NCBI GenBank assembly: GCA_017430835.1
Contig: JAFRMD010000004.1
Location: 1-7,397, forward strand
Length of the DNA: 7,397 nucleotides
Source: Methanosphaera sp.
GTDB lineage: Archaea; Methanobacteriota; Methanobacteria; Methanobacteriales; Methanobacteriaceae
Direction: 5' to 3'
The notes under the pieces were generated by a model. The model had not been told where the DNA came from. It did not search any database and saw only the letters and a list, made by a program, of their open reading frames with translations. This document shows positions 1 to 5,222 of the stretch, piece after piece. Made by a program: the position numbers and the translations under genes. Within the stretch, counting starts at the first letter, position 1. Each line of letters opens with the position of its first letter.

Positions 1-576
1 ATAGGTCGTATAGCAGATATTTACACTAAATCAGATGACTTTGAAGTATTTGAAGAAGAAATTCAAAAAATATTCTCTAAAATCAATGAAAAATATGAAA
101 AAATTTCAATACAAAAATTTTTATATGAAATTGGAATGTTAGTTGTTGATGATAATTCTTTCATTGCTACTGCATCCCGAAAAAATGTTCCAATTTTTGC
201 TCCTGGTTTAATTGATTGCATGATTGGGTTACAATTATGGATATATTGTCAAGATCATGATTTTACTATTAGTGCAGTTGATGATATGCATGATTTGTCA
301 GATTTTGTTTATAATTCTAAAAAAGTCACAGCATGCATGCTTGGTGGAGGTTTACCAAAACATTATACATTAGCTTCTAACATTTTAACTGGTGGAATAG
401 ATGCGGGAATTCAAATTACTCTTGATCGTGGTGAAGGAGGTAGTTTAAGTGGAGCACCTCTTGAAGAAGCAAAATCATGGGCTAAAGCAAAAAAAGGTTC
501 AAATCTTGTTACAGTAGTAGGGGATGCAACAGTATTATTCCCATTAATAGTTGCAGGAGCATTAGATAAAATATAG
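1..576 (+). CDS. dys: Deoxyhypusine synthase, C-terminal 191 residues (5' end cut by window edge)
   Basis: The reading frame is open from base 1 and ends at TAG 574-576. Deoxyhypusine synthase is a cytoplasmic NAD-dependent enzyme. It transfers the aminobutyl group of spermidine to one lysine of translation factor aIF5A, the first step of hypusine formation. The family signature GGGLPKH lies at 343-363; its His matches the catalytic-base region of the eukaryotic enzyme. Further on are an SLSGAPLEEA segment and a SWAK motif whose Lys codon (484-486) aligns with the lysine that forms the enzyme-substrate imine. The C-terminal GDATVLFPLIVAG is also typical. Family members have SWGK at the lysine, so Ala in place of Gly is a small departure. 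Archaeal homologues run to roughly 300 or more residues, so about a third is missing to the left. An internal ATG at 136 is not the true start because homology continues upstream of it. The gene is followed after 9 bases by a membrane-protein gene on the same strand. Confidence 0.95.
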   Translation: MGRIADIYTKSDDFEVFEEEIQKIFSKINEKYEKISIQKFLYEIGMLVVDDNSFIATASRKNVPIFAPGLIDCMIGLQLWIYCQDHDFTISAVDDMHDLSDFVYNSKKVTACMLGGGLPKHYTLASNILTGGIDAGIQITLDRGEGGSLSGAPLEEAKSWAKAKKGSNLVTVVGDATVLFPLIVAGALDKI

Positions 577-585
577 AATCGTGAT

Positions 586-1167
586 ATGATGATTTTTGAA
601 GCGATTTGTTTTGCTTTATCTGGCTTTTTTATGAAAATTTCTGATGAAGCTTCTGATGAAAAAAATAACATGTTAATGTCAATTATTAGTGGATTATTAT
701 GTGTATTATTCACAGTACTTGTTTCAACGAAAAATGCTGATGCTACTTGCATATTCCTTAGCATACTAATTGGCACTGTTTTAGCTTTTAAAGTTGACTC
801 ATTAAATCACATATTGTCTGCGATATTGCTGATAATATTGCTGTTGTTATTAGGTGTACCTAGTTTTAATTGGATTTGTCTGTTAATCTGTATCATCGCA
901 GTATTTGTTGATGAAAAAGGAAATGATAATTATGATAAAAAAGAGAAAGAGGGAGTAGCTTTAAATTTTTTAGATAAATTATTTAAATACAGATATACTC
1001 TTAAAATAACAGTTTTAATATTGTCAATATTTGGTTTATTAAATTATTTAATTCCTAATTTGAATTTATTTTCATTTGAACCAATAACGATTATTTATTT
1101 TTACATGTTTGATTTGTCCTATGAGTTTGCAGAAGTATCATTTAATCGAATTTATGATATTTTCTAA
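586..1167 (+). CDS. Small polytopic membrane protein of unknown function
   Basis: I do not recognise this 193-residue protein. It is mostly hydrophobic, with about six or seven membrane segments (roughly residues 3-19, 29-47, 53-69, 76-91, 94-108, 137-155 and 165-176). The Lys-rich loop at 111-135 is probably cytoplasmic. With that orientation, four polar motifs all fall on the cytoplasmic side: D20-x3-D24E25, D71-x3-H75, D109E110 with D114 and D117, and D176-x3-E180. This recalls membrane enzymes that bind metal-diphosphate substrates, such as the UbiA prenyltransferases, but the protein is shorter and I cannot place it in that family. The start is ATG 586, or the next codon ATG 589. A weak ribosome-binding match, GTGAT at 581-585, fits either, slightly better 589. 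The gene begins 9 bases after dys and is probably co-transcribed with it. Its last 30 bases overlap the 3' end of pyrF on the other strand. The open frame is well supported as real by length and coherent topology; its function is open. Confidence 0.8.
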   Translation: MMIFEAICFALSGFFMKISDEASDEKNNMLMSIISGLLCVLFTVLVSTKNADATCIFLSILIGTVLAFKVDSLNHILSAILLIILLLLLGVPSFNWICLLICIIAVFVDEKGNDNYDKKEKEGVALNFLDKLFKYRYTLKITVLILSIFGLLNYLIPNLNLFSFEPITIIYFYMFDLSYEFAEVSFNRIYDIF

Positions 1168-1785
1168 GCTTTTTTGAGGATTTTCTGAATTATATATGCT
1201 TCTTCCAATTATTGCTGCATCAGCATATTCCAAAGTATCCTTTGCAGTTCCACCTTGGAAACCTACACCCGGTGATATTATGGTAGCTTCTTTTCCCACT
1301 ATTTCTCTAATTTTTTTTAATCTATCTAATTTTGTTGCTGGTGCAACGTAATTTTTTATATTTAAATCAACGCCCATTTGCGCAATTTCTAATGATACAG
1401 GTTTTAAAAATTTATCTGCACCTGGATGAGACATTTCTGTAAGTAAAAATATTTCTTTATCTAGTTGTTCAGCTGCTTCTTTACATGCAAGGACACTATC
1501 TTCTCCAGTGAAACCATGCACAATAATTGAATCAGCCCCATAATTTAAAGTGTTTCTAACGATTTTTTCATTTGTCGCATCAATGTCTGCAACTTTAAAA
1601 TCGGCAATTATTTGCACGTCAAAGTTATCTTTAATTTCTGTTATTATGGTAGGGCCTAATGCTAATGTGATGGGATAACCTATTTTAATTGTATTTAAAT
1701 AGGGTGTTGTTTTGTCTAAGATATCATAAGCTTCCTTTTTTTCTTCTACATCTAAAGCTAGTATTATTTGGTTTTTAATATTCAT
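1138..1785 (-). CDS. pyrF: Orotidine 5'-phosphate decarboxylase
   Basis: This enzyme catalyses the last step of de novo UMP synthesis, decarboxylating OMP to UMP. The protein is 215 residues, normal for the short archaeal type, a single TIM barrel working as a cytoplasmic dimer. Every key residue of the well-studied Methanothermobacter enzyme is found at a constant offset of eight: D12, K34, the catalytic D62-K64-D67 array within DFKVADID, S119 in TEMSHPG, Q177 in PGVGFQGG, and the phosphate-binding R195 in IIGRS. Hexulose-phosphate synthase shares the fold, but this motif set is that of the decarboxylase. The start is ATG (complement of 1783-1785); no clear Shine-Dalgarno site precedes it, so translation may rely on a short or unstructured leader. 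The gene runs opposite to its neighbours: its 3' end overlaps the membrane-protein gene, and its 5' end faces the cbi operon across a 379-bp spacer. Confidence 0.97.
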   Translation of the reverse strand: MNIKNQIILALDVEEKKEAYDILDKTTPYLNTIKIGYPITLALGPTIITEIKDNFDVQIIADFKVADIDATNEKIVRNTLNYGADSIIVHGFTGEDSVLACKEAAEQLDKEIFLLTEMSHPGADKFLKPVSLEIAQMGVDLNIKNYVAPATKLDRLKKIREIVGKEATIISPGVGFQGGTAKDTLEYADAAIIGRSIYNSENPQKSLENIINSIK

Positions 1786-1847
1786 GGTTTATATTTTATT
1801 TTTTTTATCTATTATTTTTTTTAATTTTTTTGTTCATTTTGTTACAG

Positions 1848-1862
1848 TATATTTATTATAGA
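1848..1862 (-). promoter_or_regulatory. Possible TATA box for pyrF
   Basis: Read on the minus strand, this stretch contains CTATAATAAATATA. It lies about 63-77 bases upstream of the pyrF ATG. An archaeal TATA box sits about 25 bases before the transcript start, which would give a leader of roughly 40-50 bases. The whole region is nearly pure A and T, so other placements are possible. Confidence 0.3.
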
Positions 1863-2058
1863 TTTCATTAATAATATTTTCATGTAAAACTGATTTTTAA
1901 TTTAAATTCATCTTAATTTAATTTATTTTTAAGATTATTTTTATTATTCCATATATTAAAATACTTTTAATATAAAATTTATTTTTTAATAAAAATTAGT
2001 ATAATAAAAATATATTAAAGTTTTTTTAAATTATTATCAAAATATTTAAATATAAAAT

Positions 2059-2068
2059 ACTATATAAT
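2059..2068 (+). promoter_or_regulatory. Possible TATA box for the cbiMNQO operon
   Basis: The run ACTATATAAT lies about 97-106 bases upstream of the cbiM start. Transcription would begin near 2085-2092, exactly where base composition changes from nearly pure AT to mixed sequence. That agreement favours this site over the many other AT-rich runs nearby, such as the one near 2045-2056. Confidence 0.4.
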
Positions 2069-2089
2069 AATATTATTGTTTCGTTAAGA

Positions 2090-2104
2090 AGTGCGAATTG
2101 CACT
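2090..2104. promoter_or_regulatory. Dyad / hairpin in the cbiM leader
   Basis: AGTGC (2090-2094) and GCACT (2100-2104) are perfect inverted arms around a five-base GAATT centre. It stands at the predicted transcript start, about 60 bases before cbiM. In archaea a site at that place could be a repressor operator; as RNA it could be a leader hairpin. A tandem GATGAGATGATG run follows at 2109-2120. A link to metal-responsive control is inferred only from the position before a cobalt-uptake operon. Confidence 0.4.
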
Positions 2105-2164
2105 GATTGATGAGATGATGCTTATTATTTTAATTATTAGTTTAAATAATGGAGGAAAAGTTAA

Positions 2165-2839
2165 ATGCACATTATGGAAGGTTACTTGCCACCATTTTGG
2201 TGTGTAGTATGGTATGTTTTATCAATCATTGTAGTAGCTTACGGTGTTTATCAAATTAAAAAAGTTACAGAAAGCAATGATGAAACATTACCATTACTTG
2301 CACTTTCAGGAGCATTTATATTTATATTATCATCACTTAAATTGCCATCTGTAAGTGGAAGTTGTTCACACCCATGTGGTAACGGTTTAGGTACTGTACT
2401 ATTTGGTCCGGCAGTAACCGCAGTATTAGCTACAATAGCATTATTATTCCAAGCTTTATTATTAGCTCACGGTGGATTAACCGTAATGGGAGCAAATGTA
2501 TTCTCTATGGGAATATTTGGTCCATTCTGTGGATATTTGGTTTGGAAAGGACTTAGACAAATGAATGTATCTGGAACAATCTCAATGTTCTTTACAGCAT
2601 TGGTTGCTGACTTATTTACTTATGTAATGACTTCTATTGAGTTAGCATTAGCATTCCCTGGAGCAAACTTTGGTACAACTTTACTTGCTTTCTTAGGAAT
2701 CTTTGCAGTTACTCAAATACCATTAGCAATCGCTGAAGGTTTATTAACTTCAATGATTTACAAATACATTGTTGATGCAAGACCAGATATTCTTGTAAAA
2801 TTGAATGTAATCCCAAAAGAAGAAGTAGGAGCTAATTAA
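2165..2839 (+). CDS. cbiM: Cobalt ECF transporter substrate-binding membrane protein CbiM
   Basis: CbiM is the integral-membrane substrate-specificity component (S component) of the energy-coupling-factor cobalt transporter. The 224-residue protein begins MHIMEGYLPP. In this family and in the related nickel protein NikM the N-terminus with His2 forms the metal site together with a downstream His, here H69 in GSCSHPCGNG. The blocks LLFQALLLAHGGLT, GANVFSMGIFGP and TQIPLAIAEGLLTSMIY are typical of CbiM. Unlike the bacterial protein from Salmonella, it has no cleaved leader: it starts directly at Met-His, consistent with an extracytoplasmic N-terminus binding metal. The usual HPTG is HPCG here, adding a Cys (C71) next to the metal-site His. 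The start is decided by GGAGG at 2151-2155, nine bases before ATG, and by the required Met-His terminus. It is the first gene of the operon; its stop abuts the cbiN ATG. Cobalt rather than nickel is favoured because a true CbiN follows. Confidence 0.96.
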   Translation: MHIMEGYLPPFWCVVWYVLSIIVVAYGVYQIKKVTESNDETLPLLALSGAFIFILSSLKLPSVSGSCSHPCGNGLGTVLFGPAVTAVLATIALLFQALLLAHGGLTVMGANVFSMGIFGPFCGYLVWKGLRQMNVSGTISMFFTALVADLFTYVMTSIELALAFPGANFGTTLLAFLGIFAVTQIPLAIAEGLLTSMIYKYIVDARPDILVKLNVIPKEEVGAN

Positions 2840-3139
2840 ATGGATACTAAAGATATTATAATATGGATTGTAATAGCAGCCATTTTCATCGCACCATTTA
2901 TTATGTACAGTGGTTTAGGTGAAGATCAAGGTTATTTTGGTGGTTCAGACGATTCAGGTTCTACTTACATTGAAGAACACAACCCAAATTATAAAACTTG
3001 GGCTAATGTAGTATGGGAACCACCTAGTGGAGAAATTGAAAGTTTACTATTCGCTCTTCAAGCAGCAATCGGAGGTATAATCTTCGGTTATGTCTTTGGA
3101 ATGTATAGGACCCAAAAAAAATATAAAAATAAAAACTAA
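2840..3139 (+). CDS. cbiN: Cobalt transport protein CbiN
   Basis: CbiN is the small auxiliary membrane protein that works with CbiM to load cobalt. It has 99 residues and two membrane helices (about 5-23 and 69-88) flanking an extracytoplasmic loop. That loop holds the conserved core of the family: GGSDD near residues 34-38, NPNYKTWANVVWEPPSGEIE near 48-67, and then LLFALQAAIG. The short C-terminus is Lys-rich and cytoplasmic. Its ATG directly follows the cbiM stop codon with no gap, and an AGGAG site (2827-2831) sits inside the end of cbiM, so the two are probably translationally coupled. After the stop comes a strong hairpin with a T-tract before cbiQ, so cbiM and cbiN may be made in excess of cbiQ and cbiO. 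Confidence 0.95.
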   Translation: MDTKDIIIWIVIAAIFIAPFIMYSGLGEDQGYFGGSDDSGSTYIEEHNPNYKTWANVVWEPPSGEIESLLFALQAAIGGIIFGYVFGMYRTQKKYKNKN

Positions 3140-3140
3140 T

Positions 3141-3176
3141 ATGATTATTTTTTAAATAATCATTATACTTTTTTTT
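3141..3176 (+). terminator. Hairpin plus T8 between cbiN and cbiQ: possible partial terminator
   Basis: ATGATTATTT (3141-3150) and AAATAATCAT (3154-3163) form a perfect 10-bp stem with a three-base loop. The spacer TATAC leads to eight T residues at 3169-3176. The shape is that of an intrinsic terminator, although archaeal RNA polymerase often needs only the T-tract. It starts just after the cbiN stop and ends 14 bases before the cbiQ ATG. It may therefore reduce read-through, or mark an RNA processing or stability point. The stem is all but two pairs A-T, so it is long rather than very stable. Confidence 0.5.
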
Positions 3177-3183
3177 AATGAGT

Positions 3184-3188
3184 GGTGA
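3184..3188 (+). promoter_or_regulatory. Ribosome-binding site deciding the cbiQ start
   Basis: GGTGA matches the archaeal anti-Shine-Dalgarno sequence and precedes ATG 3191 by two bases. Two in-frame GTG codons (3182 and 3185) overlap this site, so they are more likely part of it than starts. Confidence 0.5.
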
Positions 3189-3190
3189 AA

Positions 3191-3985
3191 ATGTCGATTT
3201 TTGCAGATACGTTAGATCATTATACAAATAATAACGACTTAACAAATTTTAATATATATACTAAATCCATTTTTGTAGTTTTAGCAATACTATTAAATTT
3301 ACTAACACAATCTCCAATAGTTCCATTCTTGATTTTCATTTTGTGTTCAGTTTTAATAGTACATTATGCTAAGATACCCCTGAGTTTTTATGCTACATTT
3401 ATGGCTATACCTTTAGGTTTTGCGCTATTATCAGGTATATTTTTAGCATTTTTAGGAACTGGTGAACAAATATGGAGTTTAGGATTTTTAGGAATAGGTT
3501 TAACCAAAGGTGGTATTAATCAAGCAGTTCTTGTATTCTTCAGAGTATTAGGTGGTGTTTCAGCTTTAGGTTTTTTAATCTTAACAACACCTATGAATCG
3601 TATATTTGCAATTTTCCATGATCTTCATATACCAACCGTAGTAACTGATTTAGCAATATTAATGTATAGGTATATTTTCATGTTCTTGGATGTTACAGCA
3701 ACAATGTACAATTCTCAGAAAACCCGATTAGGCTATAATAGTTATATGAACTGGATGAAATGTTTAGCATCATTGGCAACTATGGTATTTATTAGAACTT
3801 GGGAGCAGGGTGAAATATCTTATAAAGCCTTAGCTTCAAGGGGTTACAATGGTCAATTAAATATGCTACGTGATGGGGATTCCATTAGAGATATGACATT
3901 AAAAGATTGGGTATTAATAATATTGTTTGTTGTTTTAATAATTGCAGCTATATATCTTTGTGGAACATATAACGTATTTAAGTAG
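3191..3985 (+). CDS. cbiQ: Cobalt ECF transporter transmembrane coupling protein CbiQ
   Basis: CbiQ is the T component of the ECF transporter: it spans the membrane and links the ATPase CbiO to the CbiM-CbiN substrate unit. The protein has 264 residues from ATG 3191. Hydrophobic segments lie near residues 26-38, 43-58, 66-88, 112-131 and 240-257. Between the last two is the large cytoplasmic coupling region, with family marks TTPMNRI (132-138), MYRY (158-161), a first Arg-Gly-like motif TRLG (178-181) and the ASRG motif (215-218) that contacts the ATPase. The N-terminal LDHYTNNNDL is also typical. A longer start at GTG 3182 would add three residues but would place the ribosome-binding site inside the gene. 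The gene is 51 bases after cbiN, beyond a hairpin with a T-tract, and 24 bases before cbiO. Confidence 0.94.
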   Translation: MSIFADTLDHYTNNNDLTNFNIYTKSIFVVLAILLNLLTQSPIVPFLIFILCSVLIVHYAKIPLSFYATFMAIPLGFALLSGIFLAFLGTGEQIWSLGFLGIGLTKGGINQAVLVFFRVLGGVSALGFLILTTPMNRIFAIFHDLHIPTVVTDLAILMYRYIFMFLDVTATMYNSQKTRLGYNSYMNWMKCLASLATMVFIRTWEQGEISYKALASRGYNGQLNMLRDGDSIRDMTLKDWVLIILFVVLIIAAIYLCGTYNVFK

Positions 3986-4009
3986 ATAAGATATTGGGAG
4001 AAAAAAATT

Positions 4010-4852
4010 ATGGCTCAAAAAATTTTAGAAATAAAAGATTTACATTATAATTACCCTGATGGGACTCAAGCAATTAATGGAATTGACTTTGAAGTTGAAG
4101 AAGGTCAAATGATTTCAATATTGGGTCCTAATGGGGCAGGAAAAAGTACTTTCTTTTTACATTTTAATGGTATTATTGAACCTACATCTGGTGAAATTTA
4201 TATCGAAGGTAAAAAATTAGAGTATGATAAAAAAAGTTTACTTGAAGCAAGAGCAAAAGTAGGAGTAGTTTTCCAAAATCCTGATGATCAATTATTTGCA
4301 CCTACAGTATTTGAAGATGTTGCTTTTGGTCCAATGAACATGGGACTTCCTGAAGACGAAGTTAAAAAACGAGTTGAAAATGCATTGGAAGTTGTTGGAA
4401 TGACAGAGTATTCTCATAAAGCACCTCATCACTTAAGTGGGGGACAGAAAAAACGTGTTTCAATCGCAGGTATTTTAGCTATGCAACCAAAAGTAATGGT
4501 TTTAGATGAACCAACCAGTGGTTTAGATCCAAATGGTGCTTCAGCTATAATGCAATTACTGTATGATTTAAACTCTGATGGAATGACAATTATCGTTTCA
4601 ACTCACGACGTTGATTTGGTTCCAATGTATTCGGATAATATCAATGTTTTAAGAAGAGGTAAAATTCTTAAAAGAGGATCTTGTCGTGAAGTTTTCAGTG
4701 ATGATGAGGTTATTGAGCAAGCGGACCTAAGATTACCTTGGGTAGGTCAGATTTTCGAGATGCTTGAGAACGAAGATGATATTACATTTGGTGCTGAAGG
4801 TTATCCTTTAACAGTAGGGGATGCTTACAATACTTTAGTCAAACATTTATGA
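4010..4852 (+). CDS. cbiO: Cobalt ECF transporter ATP-binding protein CbiO
   Basis: CbiO is the cytoplasmic ATPase that drives cobalt uptake through CbiQ. The 280-residue protein has all ABC motifs intact: Walker A GPNGAGKST (39-47), Q-loop Q89 in VVFQNPDDQLFAPTV, signature LSGGQKKR (142-149), Walker B VMVLDEP with D166 and E167, D-loop SGLDP (170-174), and the switch His H199 in STHD. The NPDDQLF block after the Q-loop is characteristic of ECF ATPases. A C-terminal extension after about residue 220 is usual for CbiO. One ATPase gene implies a homodimer, unlike ECF systems with two different ATPases. The start follows GGGAG (3996-4000) by nine bases. It closes the cbi operon; a T11 tract begins 12 bases after its stop. 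Confidence 0.95.
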   Translation: MAQKILEIKDLHYNYPDGTQAINGIDFEVEEGQMISILGPNGAGKSTFFLHFNGIIEPTSGEIYIEGKKLEYDKKSLLEARAKVGVVFQNPDDQLFAPTVFEDVAFGPMNMGLPEDEVKKRVENALEVVGMTEYSHKAPHHLSGGQKKRVSIAGILAMQPKVMVLDEPTSGLDPNGASAIMQLLYDLNSDGMTIIVSTHDVDLVPMYSDNINVLRRGKILKRGSCREVFSDDEVIEQADLRLPWVGQIFEMLENEDDITFGAEGYPLTVGDAYNTLVKHL

Positions 4853-4863
4853 TTAATTTCATA

Positions 4864-4874
4864 TTTTTTTTTTT
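4864..4874 (+). terminator. T-tract terminator after cbiO
   Basis: Eleven consecutive T residues start 12 bases after the cbiO stop. Archaeal RNA polymerase terminates at such tracts without needing a hairpin, and none is evident here. This is the likely end of the cbiMNQO transcript. Confidence 0.6.
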
Positions 4875-5026
4875 ATTTGGGGAGAGTGCTACAATTCTAT
4901 TTTAAATTCTTTCAATAAGTTTTGTTATATTATATTAAGAATTATTAGATTCACATTTTATTTTGTTTATTTGTATAAAATATGGACAATGCATATTGGA
5001 AAATAATTGTTGCATATCTTCAATTG

Positions 5027-5052
5027 TGATGAATATATGTTCATCATTTTTT
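5027..5052 (+). terminator. Isolated hairpin plus T6 in the cbiO-tldD spacer
   Basis: TGATGAA (5027-5033) and TTCATCA (5040-5046) form a 7-bp stem around TATATG, followed at once by six T residues. One G-T pair could extend it. It lies about 175 bases past the cbiO stop and about 170 before tldD, so it serves neither gene obviously. It could be a back-up terminator for read-through from cbiO, or the end of a small transcript. Confidence 0.4.
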
Positions 5053-5148
5053 CACCACTTTTATAATTATTCTCATATATTAATACTATGATACTTTTTT
5101 TTATTTCTAAACAATTAATTACTATGTTTTACATAAATTATTTTATAA

Positions 5149-5161
5149 AATTAAATATATT
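5149..5161 (+). promoter_or_regulatory. Possible TATA box for tldD
   Basis: AATTAAATATATT lies about 62-74 bases before the tldD ATG, which would place the transcript start near 5180-5185 and leave a leader of about 40 bases. Nearby sequence is similarly AT-rich, so the placement is tentative. Confidence 0.3.
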
Positions 5162-5222
5162 CTTAAAACTAATTTTAATCTATTGCTAAAAAAATTATTC
5201 AAATAGTTAACGGGGGCGTAAT

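Larger units (their letters stand above)
1786..2164. other. AT-rich divergent spacer between pyrF and cbiM
   Basis: This 379-bp gap separates two genes that diverge from it and must hold promoters for both. Between 1921 and 2080 only 9 of 160 bases are G or C. The composition rises sharply after about 2080, where the probable cbiM leader begins. I see no gene, tRNA or repeat array in it. A 30-codon frame from ATG 2115 runs into cbiM in another frame and looks like chance. Confidence 0.8.
4853..5222. other. AT-rich spacer between cbiO and tldD
   Basis: This 370-bp stretch holds the cbi terminator tract, a second hairpin with a T-tract at 5027-5052 and the probable tldD promoter near its right end. 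A degenerate direct repeat starts with TGCATAT at 4990 and again at 5011, each copy ending in AATTGT. A 15-codon frame (ATG 4982 to TGA 5027) ends on the hairpin but lacks a ribosome-binding site. I see no full-length gene, tRNA or rRNA. Confidence 0.7.

Noticed and set aside
411..776. Minus-strand open frame of 121 codons
   Set aside because: It is antisense to dys and the membrane-protein gene, and its translation resembles no family I know.
1138..1785. Hexulose-6-phosphate synthase as the identity of pyrF
   Set aside because: All catalytic and phosphate-binding residues match archaeal OMP decarboxylase at a constant offset.
2088..2108. Resemblance of the leader hairpin GTGCGAATTGCACTG to part of a cobalamin riboswitch
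   Set aside because: A cobalamin riboswitch needs a far longer, G+C-rich structure with a separate B12 box. The sequence just upstream is almost pure AT, and only about 60 bases separate the hairpin from cbiM.
2107..2120. TGATGA as a C box of a C/D guide RNA
   Set aside because: No properly spaced D, D' and C' boxes are visible, and the motif is common in AT-rich sequence.
2115..2207. 30-codon frame (ATG 2115) overlapping the cbiM start, with several Cys and His codons
   Set aside because: It has no ribosome-binding site, and its Cys/His part is an out-of-frame reading of the conserved cbiM start.
3182..3190. GTG 3182 as the cbiQ start
   Set aside because: The GTG codons overlap the GGTGA ribosome-binding site, and ATG 3191 gives the usual family N-terminus. 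The difference is only three residues.
3024..3245. Minus-strand open frame of 73 codons
   Set aside because: It lies antisense to cbiN, the hairpin gap and the cbiQ start, and has no domain features.
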